A DNA stretch of 64,000 nt from Calliphora vicina (GCF_958450345.1 NC_088781.1:121842431-121906430); one strand, 5' to 3'. Shown: positions 32,768 through 44,945, numbered from the stretch's first letter. The notes: generated from the letters alone by a model not told the origin. Program-made: numbers and translations.

Positions 32768-33550
32768 TGTAGTTGACATCAGAATTTCATGGCATAATTG
32801 TCTGGAAATCTTTGCTGCAATAAATCGAAACCACATGTCGTTCAGATCTTTCATGTCCAGTTGAGACCACAAGAATTCCGTTATCAAGTTCCTGTAATGA
32901 ATGCCGTTTCAAGTCACTGAAATTTCGGACACATCTTCAAAAAACGAAGGCTCAATCACGCCGCCTGACCAAAATCCACACCAGACAGTTAGATGCTCGT
33001 TGTGGGTGCTCTTAATTTTCATGGATTGCATGAGGATTTTCAGAGCCCCAAATTCGACACTTTTATTTATTCCATTCAGATGGAAATGCGCTTCATCGGA
33101 GATGATGACTTTTTTCGAAAAATTGCATTGACTTCATTTCGTTCCATTACACATTGAACGAATAGCCGGGGCTTTCTATAATCTTTTGGTTTGACCTCCT
33201 GAGTAAGCTGAATTTTGTACGCATGAAGATGGAGTTTTTTTTTTTTTTTGGATTTGAAGTTGTTGAGAACGATGCCGAATTGATGTTCTCGGGTTTTTGG
33301 TGACACTCTCATTTACAGCATCAATGTCTCAAGAGAACAATCGGTACGTTGAAGCACAGGAGTCTTACTGTCCATAATCGATCCAGTTTCTTAAAATTGT
33401 TTGACCACTCCTCGAATGGTTGATACATCAGATGCACATTCTCGACTGAAAATTCTTTTAAAGTTTGCGGACGGTCTCAGCATAACTGACAAAATTTTTC
33501 CAATAAGTTTTCACAAATATAAGTCGTTGTGCTTTCGTAAAGCGCTCCAT
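32768..33550 (-). pseudogene. mariner-superfamily transposase pseudogene, near full length
   Basis: The start on the minus strand at 33550 reads MERFTKAQRLIFVKTYWKNF, a typical N-terminus. It is followed by a decayed helix-turn-helix region and the catalytic region: DEAHFHLNGI (33085 area, first Asp), FGALKILMQSMKIKSTHNEH (GSENPHAIHEKP-like), VWCGFWSGGVIEPSFFED (about 32965), NGIHYRNLITEFL and DMKDLNDMWF. The QQDGAT Asp is lost at the left edge. Frameshifts and stops occur throughout, including an A/T tract insertion at 33234-33250. The lineage differs from the MSSFVPEN-type mariners at 39530 and 55920. Confidence 0.75.
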
Positions 33551-34221
33551 TTTTAATAATCGGAATAACCGTATGTGACAGCTGCCAAATTTCAGAGTTG
33601 TCACTTGACACTAAATTTAAAAAGTGCACTCTTCCAGCTTAAATCGATTTTGATTATGCTGACAATATTTGATAACAGGTATTCAACGAAATCTCAGCAG
33701 ACACCAGCAAAATATAGAAGTAGTAGGCCAAAAATGTAACTTAGCCTAAATAAGCAAACACTTATTTCAATTATAAAGAATTCCCCCCAAATTGACTTAG
33801 TAACTTAAAAAATTGCGATTTCTGTATTTGATAAAATTTAAAGTGGAATAACAAAAATATGCTAAAACTGTCATTGCCAAAACTGATCAAATTATCAAAA
33901 GCCATCACCCATGGCAAAATGTTGTTCAACATCAGCATTGATTTTCTTTATTCGAAAAATTTCAAGCTGCCATTACTTGGCAGTTAAATAGAAAAAGAAC
34001 TCAAAATCTCCTCTTTTACTTTGTTGCCAAATACCAACAGCAACATGTCAAGTTTTAGGTCTCTTTAGCAACAATGTACCCATCATCATCATCATCATTG
34101 GGCTGTTTGTTGTTAACGCAGCAATAGAGAAAGTTTTACATTTCGCGGTCATGTTAGAAACAGAATTACGTATTTTCGGTTGTTGAAAGTAAATAATTTT
34201 TTTCAGGGCTACGATTTGTGC
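33551..34221. other. AT-rich spacer
   Basis: It probably includes the 5' untranslated end of the adjacent mariner (to about 33640). A (CAT)6 microsatellite lies at 34081-34098. Nothing else recognised. Confidence 0.45.
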
Positions 34222-36484
34222 ACCCTTCATCATGAGTGGTAAGGGTTTATATAAGTTTGTCATTACGTTTGTAATTTCCAAAATTTTCATTTGCTCCCCA
34301 TAAAATATATTTATTATGGATGGTTATAGAGAGCTGAGTCGATATAGCAATGTCCGTCTGTCCGTCTGTATGTTGAAATCTACTTTCCGTAGCCCCCAAA
34401 TAGCTTACATACATGATTCATACATCAATATATCGAGAATTCTTTCGGCTCGCTTGCTATTTAAAATCGACAAAATCGGTCTACAAATGGCTGAGATATA
34501 AGGAAATCGAGACAACCTCGATTTTTGGCCCATATTTGATCTATATCTGGATAACTAAGTCACTAATATAGAAAATATGGATATCTAATGATAGATATTT
34601 CAAAGTCCATTGCAACGATGTATATAAGGCTATATATCGAGCCCTTAGCGCCAAATTATCGTAAGCGACATTTTCAAATTTTTTTTTATTCCAAAAATTA
34701 AAATTTTATTGACCGACTGATGTTTTAGCGTTCTCAGAATATCAAAATTGTTAATAACTTCAAAATTATAGGGGGTAAGATTTTATCGTAAGTCAATGTT
34801 TACATTTTATAGTAAACGAATTTAATCGTAAGGTCACATAGTGGTATAGAAAAAAAAGAGGGAAATAAATCTGTAACTTCTAAATGGTTAGATTGGTTCC
34901 AATGAAATTTCACATGCGCAAAGAAGAAGCCTTCTCGAGTTTAAGTTCTGAACGTGGACCTCATTTGTCCAGCAGGTCCGCGACCAAGGGTCCTCAAAGT
35001 AGGACACCTCGGGTATATAACATTTTTAAAATGTGTGTGTTCCTTCGTTTGTCTTCCGATTTCAAAAAAATTACACACATAAAATCTTATCGTCGAGTGC
35101 TACAAAAGACCCAGTAATAGCTATCAATTGTCTCTTATAAGTTAGGAGATATTCGCATTTGAAAATTAAATTTTATAAATTTTTACACTCCAGTTTTTTG
35201 ATAACAGTTATCCAAATATTTTCCGATTTTCTCCAGTTTTCTCCTTCATTGAACTAACAACATACGTATGTGTCAAATAAGAAAAGAATTGTTTAAAAAT
35301 AATGACTAAGTCCAAAGTTATATGCATTTGAATTTAAAAAATTTTGAAAAGCCGATTTTTCGATATTTTTTTTGGGAAAAAAAACTTTTTTTTCTTTTTA
35401 AGTTATCGCAAAAAATTTCTAAGAGGATGTATAAGGAATTTATACTTTCAGAAAGCTAAGTTTTCATAAAATATTTTGAATAAAAAAAAATTAAAAATTT
35501 TTGTTACCGAGGGGACCAGGTCCATGCAAAAAACACCTATTTTTTATGTAAAATTAAACTTTAGGCCAAAAATTTTCAAATCGCATATTCGATATCAAAA
35601 CACAATAACCGATTTTAGATGAGCCAATATGCTTTTAATTATTTTGTAAAGGATTCCGATAACTCTGACCCTGGTATTGATATTATAGCCAAAAAACTAA
35701 AAATTTCCATTTTTGGGATTTTTCTACACTTTTTTGGGAATTGCGGGATTGCTGATAATAAATTTCAAAATTCGTTTTTATTTTTCCATTTTAAATAGAA
35801 AATTTTACATAACTGTGAAATTTCATTAAAAACTATTCATAAATATTTTATTTCAATTCGAAAAATTTGTATCTATGCAAAAATTCAATAAAAAATATTT
35901 TTTGTCATATTTTTCAATAAAGTATTCCATGAATTTTTAATTGTCAAAAGTTATAAATATTTTTGAAAAATAGACAAATAGCTTGAACAAAATTATAATA
36001 TATCGCATCATAAAATTTTTAATTCTATGTATAAATTTTAAAATAATCGAAAAAACCTTCTTCTGTAAAATTTGTGTTTTGTCGCTTACGATAATTTGGC
36101 GCTAAGGGCTTGATATAGTAAGTTGGACCCACAATAGTCAAAATCGGGAACAATATTTTTTAATCCGATTTTTTTTTGAACAAAAAAGTTTTTTTGTCTA
36201 AATTCTTTTTACAAACAAAATATTTTTTTTAAAATTTAAAAAAAATTAAAAAAAAAAATTTGGAAATAAATTTCATAAAAAATAAAAAAAAAATTTAAAA
36301 ATTAAAAAAAAAAATTTGGAAAAAGCTTTTCAAAAAAATTAAAAAAAATTTTGCAAAACAATTTAAAAAAAAAATTAAATTTTATTTACCTAAAAATATT
36401 TTAAAAAAATTATTTTAAAGTATAATTTGGTGAAGGGTAAGTAAGATTCGACACAGCCAAATCTAGCCCTCATACTTGGTTTTT
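34222..36484 (+). mobile_element. DINE-a split by a TIR transposon
   Basis: The left half, 34222-34634, has CACCCTTCATCATGAGTGG, the ATGGTTATAGAGAGCTGAGTC block, GTCCGTCTGTCCGTCTG and ATTCATACATCAATAT. The right half, 36116-36484, has TGGACCCACAATAG, AATATTTTTTAATCCG, long A/T tracts and GGTGAAGGGTAAGTAAGATT...CTTGG. Both halves align in order with the copy at 1049-1702. Confidence 0.75.
34635..36115 (+). mobile_element. TIR transposon (TATCGAG family), copy B, 1481 bp
   Basis: The TIRs are TATCGAGCCCTTAGCGCCAA (left) and TATCAAGCCCTTAGCGCCAA (right, reverse complement), and both continue ATTATCGTAAGCGACA. TA is present immediately outside both ends (34633-34634 and 36116-36117), suggesting a TA duplication, although the TATATA context makes this ambiguous. 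The sequence is inverted and colinear with copy A. This copy preserves the empty site (T8 run near 34852) for the DINE-b that interrupts copy A. No transposase open frame was found; the 77-residue frame at 34884-35117 has no known motif. Confidence 0.85.
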
Positions 36485-38399
36485 CAGTTTCGATGGTTAA
36501 AGATTTTTCTATTACCAACCAACGTCCTATAACGTTCTAATAATGAAGCAGCAGAAGATGAAAAAGTTTATAAAAATCTTAGGAAAGTAATTGAATTGAT
36601 GTTGCTGCTACATGCTGTTGTTTTTGTGGTTCAAAAGTGAACTCTGTTGTTGATGGTTTTCTTATTGGTGAAAAGCCAGCCATTGAATTGCAATAACTAA
36701 ATATTTAGATAGTTTTTTTTGGTTTTTTTTTATGTTCTAATGATTTTGAAGAATATTTAAAAGTTTCTAGTTGAGAAATTGTGTGGGCTACATTAAGTGG
36801 ATGTTGGGCTAATAGATTATTTAAACAAGTGAAATTAGTTTCGGTTTTCATTTAGGGAAAATGTAAAAATAACTTTAAGTTTAGATAATTTGTTACAATT
36901 AATAAAGTTGATGTAGCAAGAGGTCTTTTAAAGTGGAAAGTTAAATATTACAAGAGCAGTAAGTGGAAATTAAAAATAAAGAATTATAAATATTTCAAGT
37001 ACTTTTGACAATTAAGAAGGCGTAAGGAATAAGAAGAGAAGCTCATTTACAAAGTGATATTTTGAAAGGGAAAGAAAATAGTTATGAAAAACTTAATGGT
37101 TGGTATGTAATGGTTGGTATGTTCTACATTATAAGAAATTTATGCAAATTAATTTTTCAAAACCTTCAACTTTTAGCTACTGATTTTAAAGTAATCTAAA
37201 TCTACGACCTCTTCCTTCATCTCTCATTTTTTTCATTATTTCTTAAATTTATTAATATCATCCCATTGATCCCGATCCCTCTTATTCCAGCTCTATACTA
37301 TCGTGTTCGCTTCATAGACTTAACACTGCCATTTGTAGTTTTTAACCATATATTACCAATTAACTACTCGATGGCCATTCATGCATACGCGAAAACTATT
37401 TTTATATCTTGTCTTTAGTTCCTTTAGTTTGCGGTTGTGCTGTATTTATACGCCAAACAAATATGAGGTCATTGGGATAAAGGCATTGAATTGAGTAAAA
37501 GATAGTTGAAGTGGTGTTGGAATTGAAATGAACTGAACTAGGCTGGGCAGTCAGTCAATAAGAAACAAAGTGGAAAAAATAAATAAAAACAATCACAACC
37601 AGCACCAGAACCACAGCATAAAGATAATTATTAAACATGTAAAATCAATTCGATATATAGGGAAATACTAATAAAAACGAGGGTGCAACGGAAAAGTTTG
37701 GTCAAATTAAATTGAAAACAATTTTGAATAATTAAGATCTCTATTCAATTTATCTTAACCACAAAAATTAATCAGTATAAATTTAATTCCAATATTAGAT
37801 CAAACATTTTAATCTAGGAAGCAGATTTATTTTGTGTTATTTCTGAAGTTTACCAATCAGGTTTTAAATGAAGCTTTTGCAGACAAATTTTTACAAGTTG
37901 TTTAAAGCATTATTTTTTTTAACCACTCTAACTCTTTTCCCTCAATTATCTTTAAACCCTCATACATATTCCATACTTTACTGAACTCCCTGTTCAAACC
38001 TTTTTATTTTCTTTCGTTATTCATTATTTCTTCCATTAACATCGCAACAATAAACAAACAATGGTTGGAAATTTGTTCCATAAAAGCATCAACAAAAAAA
38101 AAAATATTAAACATTTATTGAACATGGTCTGAAGATAAGAAATTGTGCAAAAGATACAACAAATAAGCAACAACTATGATGACATATGGACACTAGGGTG
38201 GCACTTATTTTGCACTTCTTGGTTTTCGAATTTCCCAAGGTCTTCCTGTCTCCATCTAAAAACCCAATGCCCAATTCGAGACTAATCGTCATCGCGATGG
38301 CCCCTATCGCGATGGCTCAATTTTTAACATTGCAGGTTCTATAAGCGCGACATTTACGAAATACTATGGACTAATATATAGTAATATCGATTACTGCAT
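36485..38399. other. AT-rich spacer
   Basis: No gene or repeat family recognised apart from a short direct repeat ATCGCGATGGC near 38292-38313. Confidence 0.5.
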
Positions 38400-39421
38400 C
38401 GGAAAACCTTTTTTTGATAGTCATTTCCATAATACAATCCCGAATAGAGATTTTTGGCAGCGCGGACTTCTACCCCCTGACGATATCATAAGGATTTATA
38501 CTGATGGCTCTAAAAGGTGCAATAGCATCGGTTGAGGTTTCTATATTGAAAACTTTGGGTTAAAATCCTACTTTAGGCTACCAAACTTCTGTATTGCTCT
38601 TCAGTCGGAAATTACTGCCATTAAACGTGCATCCAATTGGCTGAGGTATTATCGAATATATGGGGATATATGTATGTATATTTAATGATATCAAGGCTGC
38701 CGTTAACGGAATAGCCAGTGTCTTCACGATATCTAGGTTAACCGAGGAATGCCGTGTATCCCTAAAAGAGATAGCGAGATATTCTAGGATAACGCTTATA
38801 TGGGTCCCTGGAGACGATGGAAATCAGGGTAATTATATAGCTGATGAATTGGCCAAAAGGGGTGCGATGTTGAATGAGGAGGCGATCGACCTCTTTTCTG
38901 GTATTTCCCTTGATAACTGCAAGATGGCTGTGCAGCAGAAACTATATGAGACTGCACAATGACCTGTATATATGATGCCTGCAGGACGTATCTCCTTATG
39001 GAATATCGTCGTGAGCAAATAAGGCTAATTGTCTCCTTCATTACAGGACACTGTATTATTGAGACACATGCTAGAAAACTGGGCCTACGGTACAATGATT
39101 ATTATATAAGCTGTCATAATGAAGAACAGGAAGAGACTGTGTATCTGCCAATGTCCGACTCTGACAAGCCTGAGGGAACGCATCCTCGGATTGTCATTCA
39201 TATGGTGCGTGGATGAGCTATCAAGGAAGAATCTTAGCTATACTTCTGGTTGGTTTAACTTGTAGACAACGGAAGTATTGTAAACACCCTGCTGTTTACA
39301 CCTTTTGCATCACAATGGGATCAGATTTGAATGAACCCAAGTGCGCTGCATGGAGCTGCTGTCAATGGAGCTGAAGCTAGCGTAAAGAGAATTGTCACTT
39401 TAGTGCATCTACCTAACCTAG
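38400..39421 (+). pseudogene. Non-LTR retrotransposon 3' part with RNase H, copy 3
   Basis: Plus-strand 5'-truncated copy. RNase H blocks in order are IIRIYTDGSKRCNSIG then a stop (38490-38535), LQSEITAIKRASNWL (38605), FNDIKAAVNGIA (38680) and LIWVPGDDGNQGNYIADELA (38790-38850). The four acidic positions Asp, Glu, Asp, Asp are all visible, but a stop and a frameshift separate them. The C-terminal region (38959-39216) is degenerate, with only part of the zinc knuckle (SCHNEEQEE). The 3' end (about 39405-39421) reads CTACCTAACCTAG, matching the TAACC-type termini of copies 1 and 2. By its AEIxAIKRA block it is closer to copy 1. Confidence 0.8.
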
Positions 39422-39529
39422 AGTATTGTCAGTATAAACGTTTATTTTGTAGTCTACTTTAGAAAGTATTATTTACGAATTAGACGTAATCTATTGGAGA
39501 GTTGTCGGAGAAAGTTTTGTTTACAATCA

Positions 39530-40262
39530 ATTATGGAATATTACGGTTTCATGTCTTAAATGAATCAGTTGAATTAGATGCAGGTTCCCTTGCATGGTCT
39601 GGCCAGATTTCAGCCACTTATAATATGTAGGACCCTTCTACTCCCATCAAATACAGAGCATTGCCTTAGCGTCATGGATATTTGGCTTTGGTGCCGATTC
39701 GGCTGGTTTGCCAAGCTTCACATACGATAACTTACGCTTCGGGTTATCGTAATGGGTGAGTTTTTATCGCAAGTAATGATTCGGTGCAAAAATAGTTTTC
39801 TTTTAAAGCGTTCAAGCAGCATTTCAGACAAACAAGTTATTTCAGCTTCAATTCGTATGGTACCCTATTTCCCAGCTCTTGGATGAATTCTGCTGCTTGC
39901 TGACTGAGTAGCTCCCAATGATTTTCTCAGCTCTTGTTGAGTTTTACAATAACATTCATGAGGTAATGCCTCCAATACTTGGAATTCAAATTTTTTGGCT
40001 TGCCTTGTCTACCGTGTCATAATCACCACTTCTGAACCGCAGAAACTATCTCTCTCACTTTGAAGCCGATGGAACACATTCACGATAACATTCGGTAAGC
40101 AATCGATGTGCTTCAATGGTACTTTTTTTCAAATTAAAAAGTAAAGCAAAATTTTCCGGCACAAAACTAGACATTGACAGATATGTACTCTTCAAAATGA
40201 CATAAGTTATACACCCAATATTTCCAAAATTCGCACTCTGTTCACCAAACAATTCAATTTAT
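39530..40262 (-). pseudogene. mariner transposase pseudogene (MSSF type)
   Basis: The minus-strand N-terminus is clear: MSSFVPENF followed by LLFNLKKSTIEAHRLLTECY (40170-40090), the usual mariner helix-turn-helix start. The middle region follows leftward with blocks shared with 55920-57600 (the EELEALL and GNWVPYEL equivalents). The left end carries the catalytic-region remnants down to about 39530. Frameshifts are frequent and the total length is shorter than the ~345 residues of a full mariner transposase, so internal deletions have occurred. Confidence 0.75.
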
Positions 40263-40640
40263 GTTCAGTGATGAAGCTAATTACTGGCTTAACGGGTATG
40301 TAAACAGGCAGAATTGTCATTTTTGTAGAGTGCACAATCCTCTTGAGACGCCGATGGCGTCAACGGCACATTTGTGTATAAATTCGAAACCGGTGCCAAA
40401 ATTAGCAAGAATGGCGAACGCTAAAGGCAAATGATTCGTGATTTTTTTTGTACCTCGTGTCATTGCAAATCATTTGAAGGATAAATACTTCCAACAAGAC
40501 GGCGCAACATAACATACAGAAAGTGAAACCATCACTTTGTTGAGCCAAATGTTTGGTGACCGAATTATCTCAAAAAATGGACCTGTGAATTGTCCACTTC
40601 ATTTGTGTGATTTGACACCTGTGTAACTTCAAAACGTTAA
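40263..40640 (+). pseudogene. mariner-superfamily transposase catalytic fragment
   Basis: The plus-strand frame reads FSDEANYWLNGYVNRQNCHF (first catalytic Asp in SDEA), then NPLETPMASTAHLC, KYFQQDGAT (second Asp), a stop, TESETITLLSQMFGDRIISK and CDLTPV. This is the DDE core of an IS630/mariner-type transposase. Its orientation is opposite to the adjacent mariner, and it belongs to the NGYVNKQN lineage rather than MSSF. Several frame breaks occur between blocks. Confidence 0.8.
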
Positions 40641-41263
40641 CCGATTTTGCTAAAATTTTCAGCATTTGGTTTTTTGAGGACGAAGACATTGGAAATCAAA
40701 AAAAAAACAGAATAATGGCCACCCTAATAAACACGTACTCGTGTAAAACTAACTGAGTTAAGTGCCTTAACTTATGAGTGACTATCATCCATTTATGGCC
40801 AATAATTTATGAACGATTTAAGACAGTTTAAGATTACAACTAAAGAGTGATTTAGCGCTAAAATAACAAAATAGTCAAAGAAAAGGCTAGATATACATAA
40901 GTAATGTTTTTTAAATAGTATGCAAAAACTTATATTTCAGCAAATGTAATTTACATTTAAATTAAATTTCTTTGTTTTTATACGGAACTTATATTTACTT
41001 CAGTTTATAGCTTTAAAATAAACCATGACTTAAAATTCACTTAATTTTATTTTAATGTTCCCCCTTTTCTTTAATGAATTCACTTAAGCTAATTGCTTAT
41101 TTTATGATTAGGTATTTTACTATACTTAGCGTAAAGCCTGCTGGTATTTTGCTTTTGTAAATATAATTTAAAAATTTCATGAATTTCATCTGCGAAAAGA
41201 TCGAATGCAATGCACTCTTCACTAAAACTAAATACATTTATAAAGTAAAGGGTCTTTCATTAT
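40641..41263. other. AT-rich spacer
   Basis: Nothing recognised. Confidence 0.45.
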
Positions 41264-42043
41264 GCGCTTGCTATATTTAAATTGAAATAAATCATAATGT
41301 GTGTGAGATATTATCTGCATTTTGTATTCGTTTTAAAGGCCTATAGATGAGATGTATGAAATTTAACTCCATGTAAATGGCGTACATCCGTAATGTAAAA
41401 TTTCCCATTACTCTGGCTTAAAAATCAGGTTGATTTTGATCGATGGCATGGGTTATGTTGGCTTTGAGTGCCGCTGTTTTTAGTGGCATATTTACATAGA
41501 CCTGCGACTTAAGAAAAGCACACAACCCCAAAACCCAGATATCAGTTGTCCGTTCACATTACCTCCACCTGAGATGACCATGCCCTCAAATCGATCGTGC
41601 AGAATGTCCAAAAACTGCTAAGACCACAAGTCGTTGGTGTCCATATCATCCAATTCGGACCTGACCAACGACGTTCTCAAAGAAATATGGATCAATGATA
41701 CCGCCAGTCTAAAATCCACACCAAACAGAGGCTTTTTCGGGATGCATTGGGCGCTCCAGAATCTCATTGTGATTGGTGTCGTGATTGGTATGGTTCGATT
41801 GTTGACGACCCATCCATCCAGAAATGATTCCCATCACTTTAAATGTGCGAAGCTCAGGGAACGTTGCCCGAACAGAACACCCATTTGGATAAATAAATAT
41901 TATCATTTGCAAGTGTTATTAAACGCTCTATCTCTCCATGGTAACTTGGCAAAACAAACTGACAGCCAATTCCAAAGATGTAACTTCAACAATATGCCCG
42001 CTATCAACTGTGTAACTTCGGAAGTCTCTATTGGAAGACCCTT
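41264..42043 (-). pseudogene. mariner-type element, internally deleted (GGGTCTT family)
   Basis: Both ends seem present: AAGGGTCTTTCATTATG at the left and, on the minus strand at the right, AAGGGTCTTCCAATAGAG followed by CAGTTGATAGCGGGCATATT, the family's 5' end. Minus-strand protein blocks are NGCSVRATFPELR (41900), NEILERPMHPEKASVWCGF (41765-41710), DMDTNDLWS (41640), RFEGMVIS and GGGNVNGQ (about 41590), and NMPLKTAALKANITHAIDQN (41490-41430). The total of ~780 bp is well short of a full copy, so parts of the transposase are deleted. The long plus-strand open frame across it (41634-42221) is a shadow. Confidence 0.75.
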
Positions 42044-42139
42044 AATAAATTATTGGGACCATGACTTAAAAATGTGGGATTTTTTTAATTTTTCAGGAGA
42101 TATTTTGAAACATTTGTACAATAGAAATTTATTCAAAGT

Positions 42140-42490
42140 ATTGTCTATTATTAGCTATGACCATTTCCAATATTTCTGGCAACATATGGATTCAGAGCCA
42201 ACAGAGCTGAATATATTTTGATTATAAGAGCGAATGAAGCCAATTTCAGATACTCCGTTCAAAAGTGAAGCGTATCCCAGAGAGAGCATTCTGCATCGAT
42301 CGGAACAAATAGTAGTCGGATGTGGCAAGATCTGGATTATAAAGCAGTTGAGCAAAACTTTCCAACCATTTCATCCTAAATACTTTTTAACAGGTATTGC
42401 AACATGTTATGATGGAATGTTAAGGTTTCATGTCTGGCCGCATATTCCGGGCGTTTTTCGATGCTCTGGTCAGACTTAAGCAGCTCATAA
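42140..42490 (-). pseudogene. mariner (MSSF type) C-terminal part, left of an insertion
   Basis: It matches 55920-56300 in order: the GTTAGCTATGACC...TTTCC end, GAATGAAGCCAATTTCAGATAC, GAAGCGTATC.CAGAGAGAGC, AAATACTTTTTAACAGG and GTTTCATGTCTGGCCGCATATTC. It continues at 44832 after a TIR element that duplicated TAA. Read leftward it is the C-terminal half of the transposase with many lesions. Confidence 0.75.
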
Positions 42491-44831
42491 CACAGTGCAA
42501 CAGTGAAAAAAACACACGATCATGACTATATAGGTTCGACTCTACTACCAAAGGGTAGTAAAACCCTATACTCAGTTTGTCCATTTTGGTGACCGATTTT
42601 TTTTTATGGACCCCCAAAGTTTCTGAAAATCAGTTGGGCATCTAAAAAAGGTGTCATCAGTTTTTGGTTAACAGTTAATTCAGACTTTGTGATACGGCTT
42701 AACTTTATATGGCAATAATATAGCTAAGATTCCGCCAAATAAATTTTGTTACAATTTTTTTTCCAAAAAATAGCTTTTTCGTGCACTTTTGTAGAAAAAA
42801 TATAGGAAGAAAATTTTTTTTTTACTTTTTTTAGAATAACTTCCAGGGTTTCCTAATTTTTCACTAACAATATTTAGCAAAGTTGTAGCTACGGTAAAGC
42901 TGAACAACTCTTGAGAACATATCAATGCATTCTGAACGTGTCTAGTCATTCTAAATAGCACATAAAGATCAGTTTGTACCTTAACAATTTTAGTTTTTAC
43001 TATTTTTTTTACGCTAAAACAAAGATTTTTTGTTAAAATAGTATGATCAAGTCCACACTTCTATGTTGTGCTGTATTATTTACTCGGCTGAGGTGTTCGG
43101 AATGGGGATCAGTGAGTGGACCCTCAATGTCACACATTTAAAAAAAAATCGCCAAAAAGCCATTTATGATCCGAATGAGCTGAAATTTAAAATGTAGATA
43201 GTCCTTGAGAAGGTCTACAAAAATATGTTTTTATCTGTAGGTACCTCTTTTAGTCCAAGAGATATTTAAGTTTAATTTTTGCTCGATCTTTTTTTTGTAT
43301 TTTATATATGACGGGCCTACGAAAGGTCGAAATTTGTTTTTTATATACGACGTATATTTGCGATAAAATTCTAAAGAAAATAAAATAAACCTGATAACAA
43401 TTATTTCGTCCTTATAAAAAGTTACACGCATCCAATGTTAAAGGATATTTTTATATATTTCAACCCTGTATGAGTGTGTTTTTTAAGTTTTTTCCCAAAA
43501 AAAGTAACCATATTTTTTCTTTTACAAAAAACATATTTTCTTCGTGGCTATATACATTTTTTTATGATCTAAAAAGAGAACTTAATGCAAAAACGTATAA
43601 AGTAAAATTTGACTAACTTAAGCGGACATTGTACCCCCCAGCCCTATCCAAACTTGGCCAATTTTGAAACAAAATTTTAGGTTTGAGTAAAAAATTCTAA
43701 AAACGCAAAGCACCGATCCTCAAAACCTCATCATATTTCTATAACCCTATACATACAAAACGTTTTTACTATCATACTGTAAATAACGTCAAAGTGGGCT
43801 ATTTTCTAAAAAAAAACTCAGTTTTTGGAACACATTTTCCCCGTTTTAGGAATTTCGATGTTTGAAAACAAAGAATGGCAACATTAGTGACGCCATTGAC
43901 TGAAGAACATATAGATCTACATATATTACTTCCAAATTTTATTGTGATGTCTGTAACTGTTCAAATTTTACATTAATTCAAAGTTTTTATTTTTCCTGAT
44001 GGAAAATCACCATTTTATAATATAGTTAGTTAGTTTTTAAGGTAAAATACGTCCGAAAAACACAAAATTTATACATTTCACTAAAATGTCAATCTCCAAG
44101 TCATAAGGTTTTCACCGATATCAAAAACTTATATAAAAAGCTTGCCCACTCTCAAAAATTTTAATATTTTTTCATATCTTGCATCAAGTTGATCCTGCGT
44201 GATCAAGATTGGATAAAGTGATGCGCCCGGATCATACCGATAATGATTTGCCCATTCTTCATTATTCCAGCACAATAGAGAAGTATACACTCGAACATAC
44301 ATTTTTAACAAAAAATTTTTGTTTTAGACTCAAAAAATAGTAAAAAACTAAAATTTGTAAGCTACATAGTGATTTTTGACAGCTATATAGAATGCCTAGA
44401 TATGTTCGGATTGCATTGATATGTTCACAAGAGTTATTCAGATTTACCGTAGCTACAACTTTGCAAAATATTGTTATTGAAAAAAAGTAAAACAAAAATT
44501 TTTCCTCCTATATTTTTTCAACAAAAGTGCACGAAAAAGCTATTTTTTTGAAAAAAATTTTAACAAAATTTATTTGGCGGACTCTTAGCTATATTATTGC
44601 CATATAAAGTTAAGCCGTATCACAAAGTCTGAATTAGCTGTTAACCAAAAACTGATGACACCTTTTTTTGGGGCACCACTGATTTTCAGAAACTTTGGAA
44701 GCCCATAAAAAAAAATCGGTCACCAAAATGGACAAACTGAGTATAGGGTTTTACTACCCTTTAGTAGTAGAGTCGAACCTATACTGTCATGATCTTGTGT
44801 TTTTCCAAAAGTCTTCATTTGTTGCATAGTG
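42491..44831. mobile_element. 2341-bp TIR element in mariner, TSD TAA
   Basis: Flanked by TAA (42488-42490 and 44832-44834). The intact mariner copy at 56300 has CATAATAGG, so the site is CA-TAA-TAGG and the duplication is 3 bp. The ends read CACAGTGCAACAGTG (left) and CACTATGCAACAAATG (right, reverse complement). After a short gap the arms are inverted copies for roughly 450 bp, including GGTTCGACTCTACTACC, CAGTTTGTCCATTTTGGTGA and GTCACCGATTTTTTTTATGG. The centre has no recognisable transposase; a 60-residue minus-strand frame at 44129-44311 is unassigned. A 3-bp TWA duplication fits PIF/Harbinger, while the CACTA/CACAGTG ends would fit CACTA or Transib, so the superfamily is unresolved. 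Confidence 0.85.
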
Positions 44832-44945
44832 TAATAGGTAGGATCTTTTTGCTCTCACCAAATACAGAGAATTATATGGGCGCCATGGATATCTGTCTTT
44901 GGTGTCGATTCGGCTAGTTGACCGGGCTTCGCTAAGTGAGAATGA
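44832..44945 (-). pseudogene. mariner (MSSF type), right of the insertion
   Basis: Continues 42140-42490: TAATAGGTAGGATCTTTTTG, CAAATACAGAGAATTA, GCCATGGATATCTGTCTTTGG and GATTCGGCTAGTTGACCGGGC, as in 56310-56400 and 39620-39725. Similarity stops at about 44945, so the N-terminal half is missing. Confidence 0.75.

Noticed and set aside
41634..42221. 195-residue plus-strand open frame as a host gene
   Set aside because: It is the opposite strand of a mariner transposase; the minus strand carries the recognisable blocks (MHPEKASVWCGF, DMDTND).
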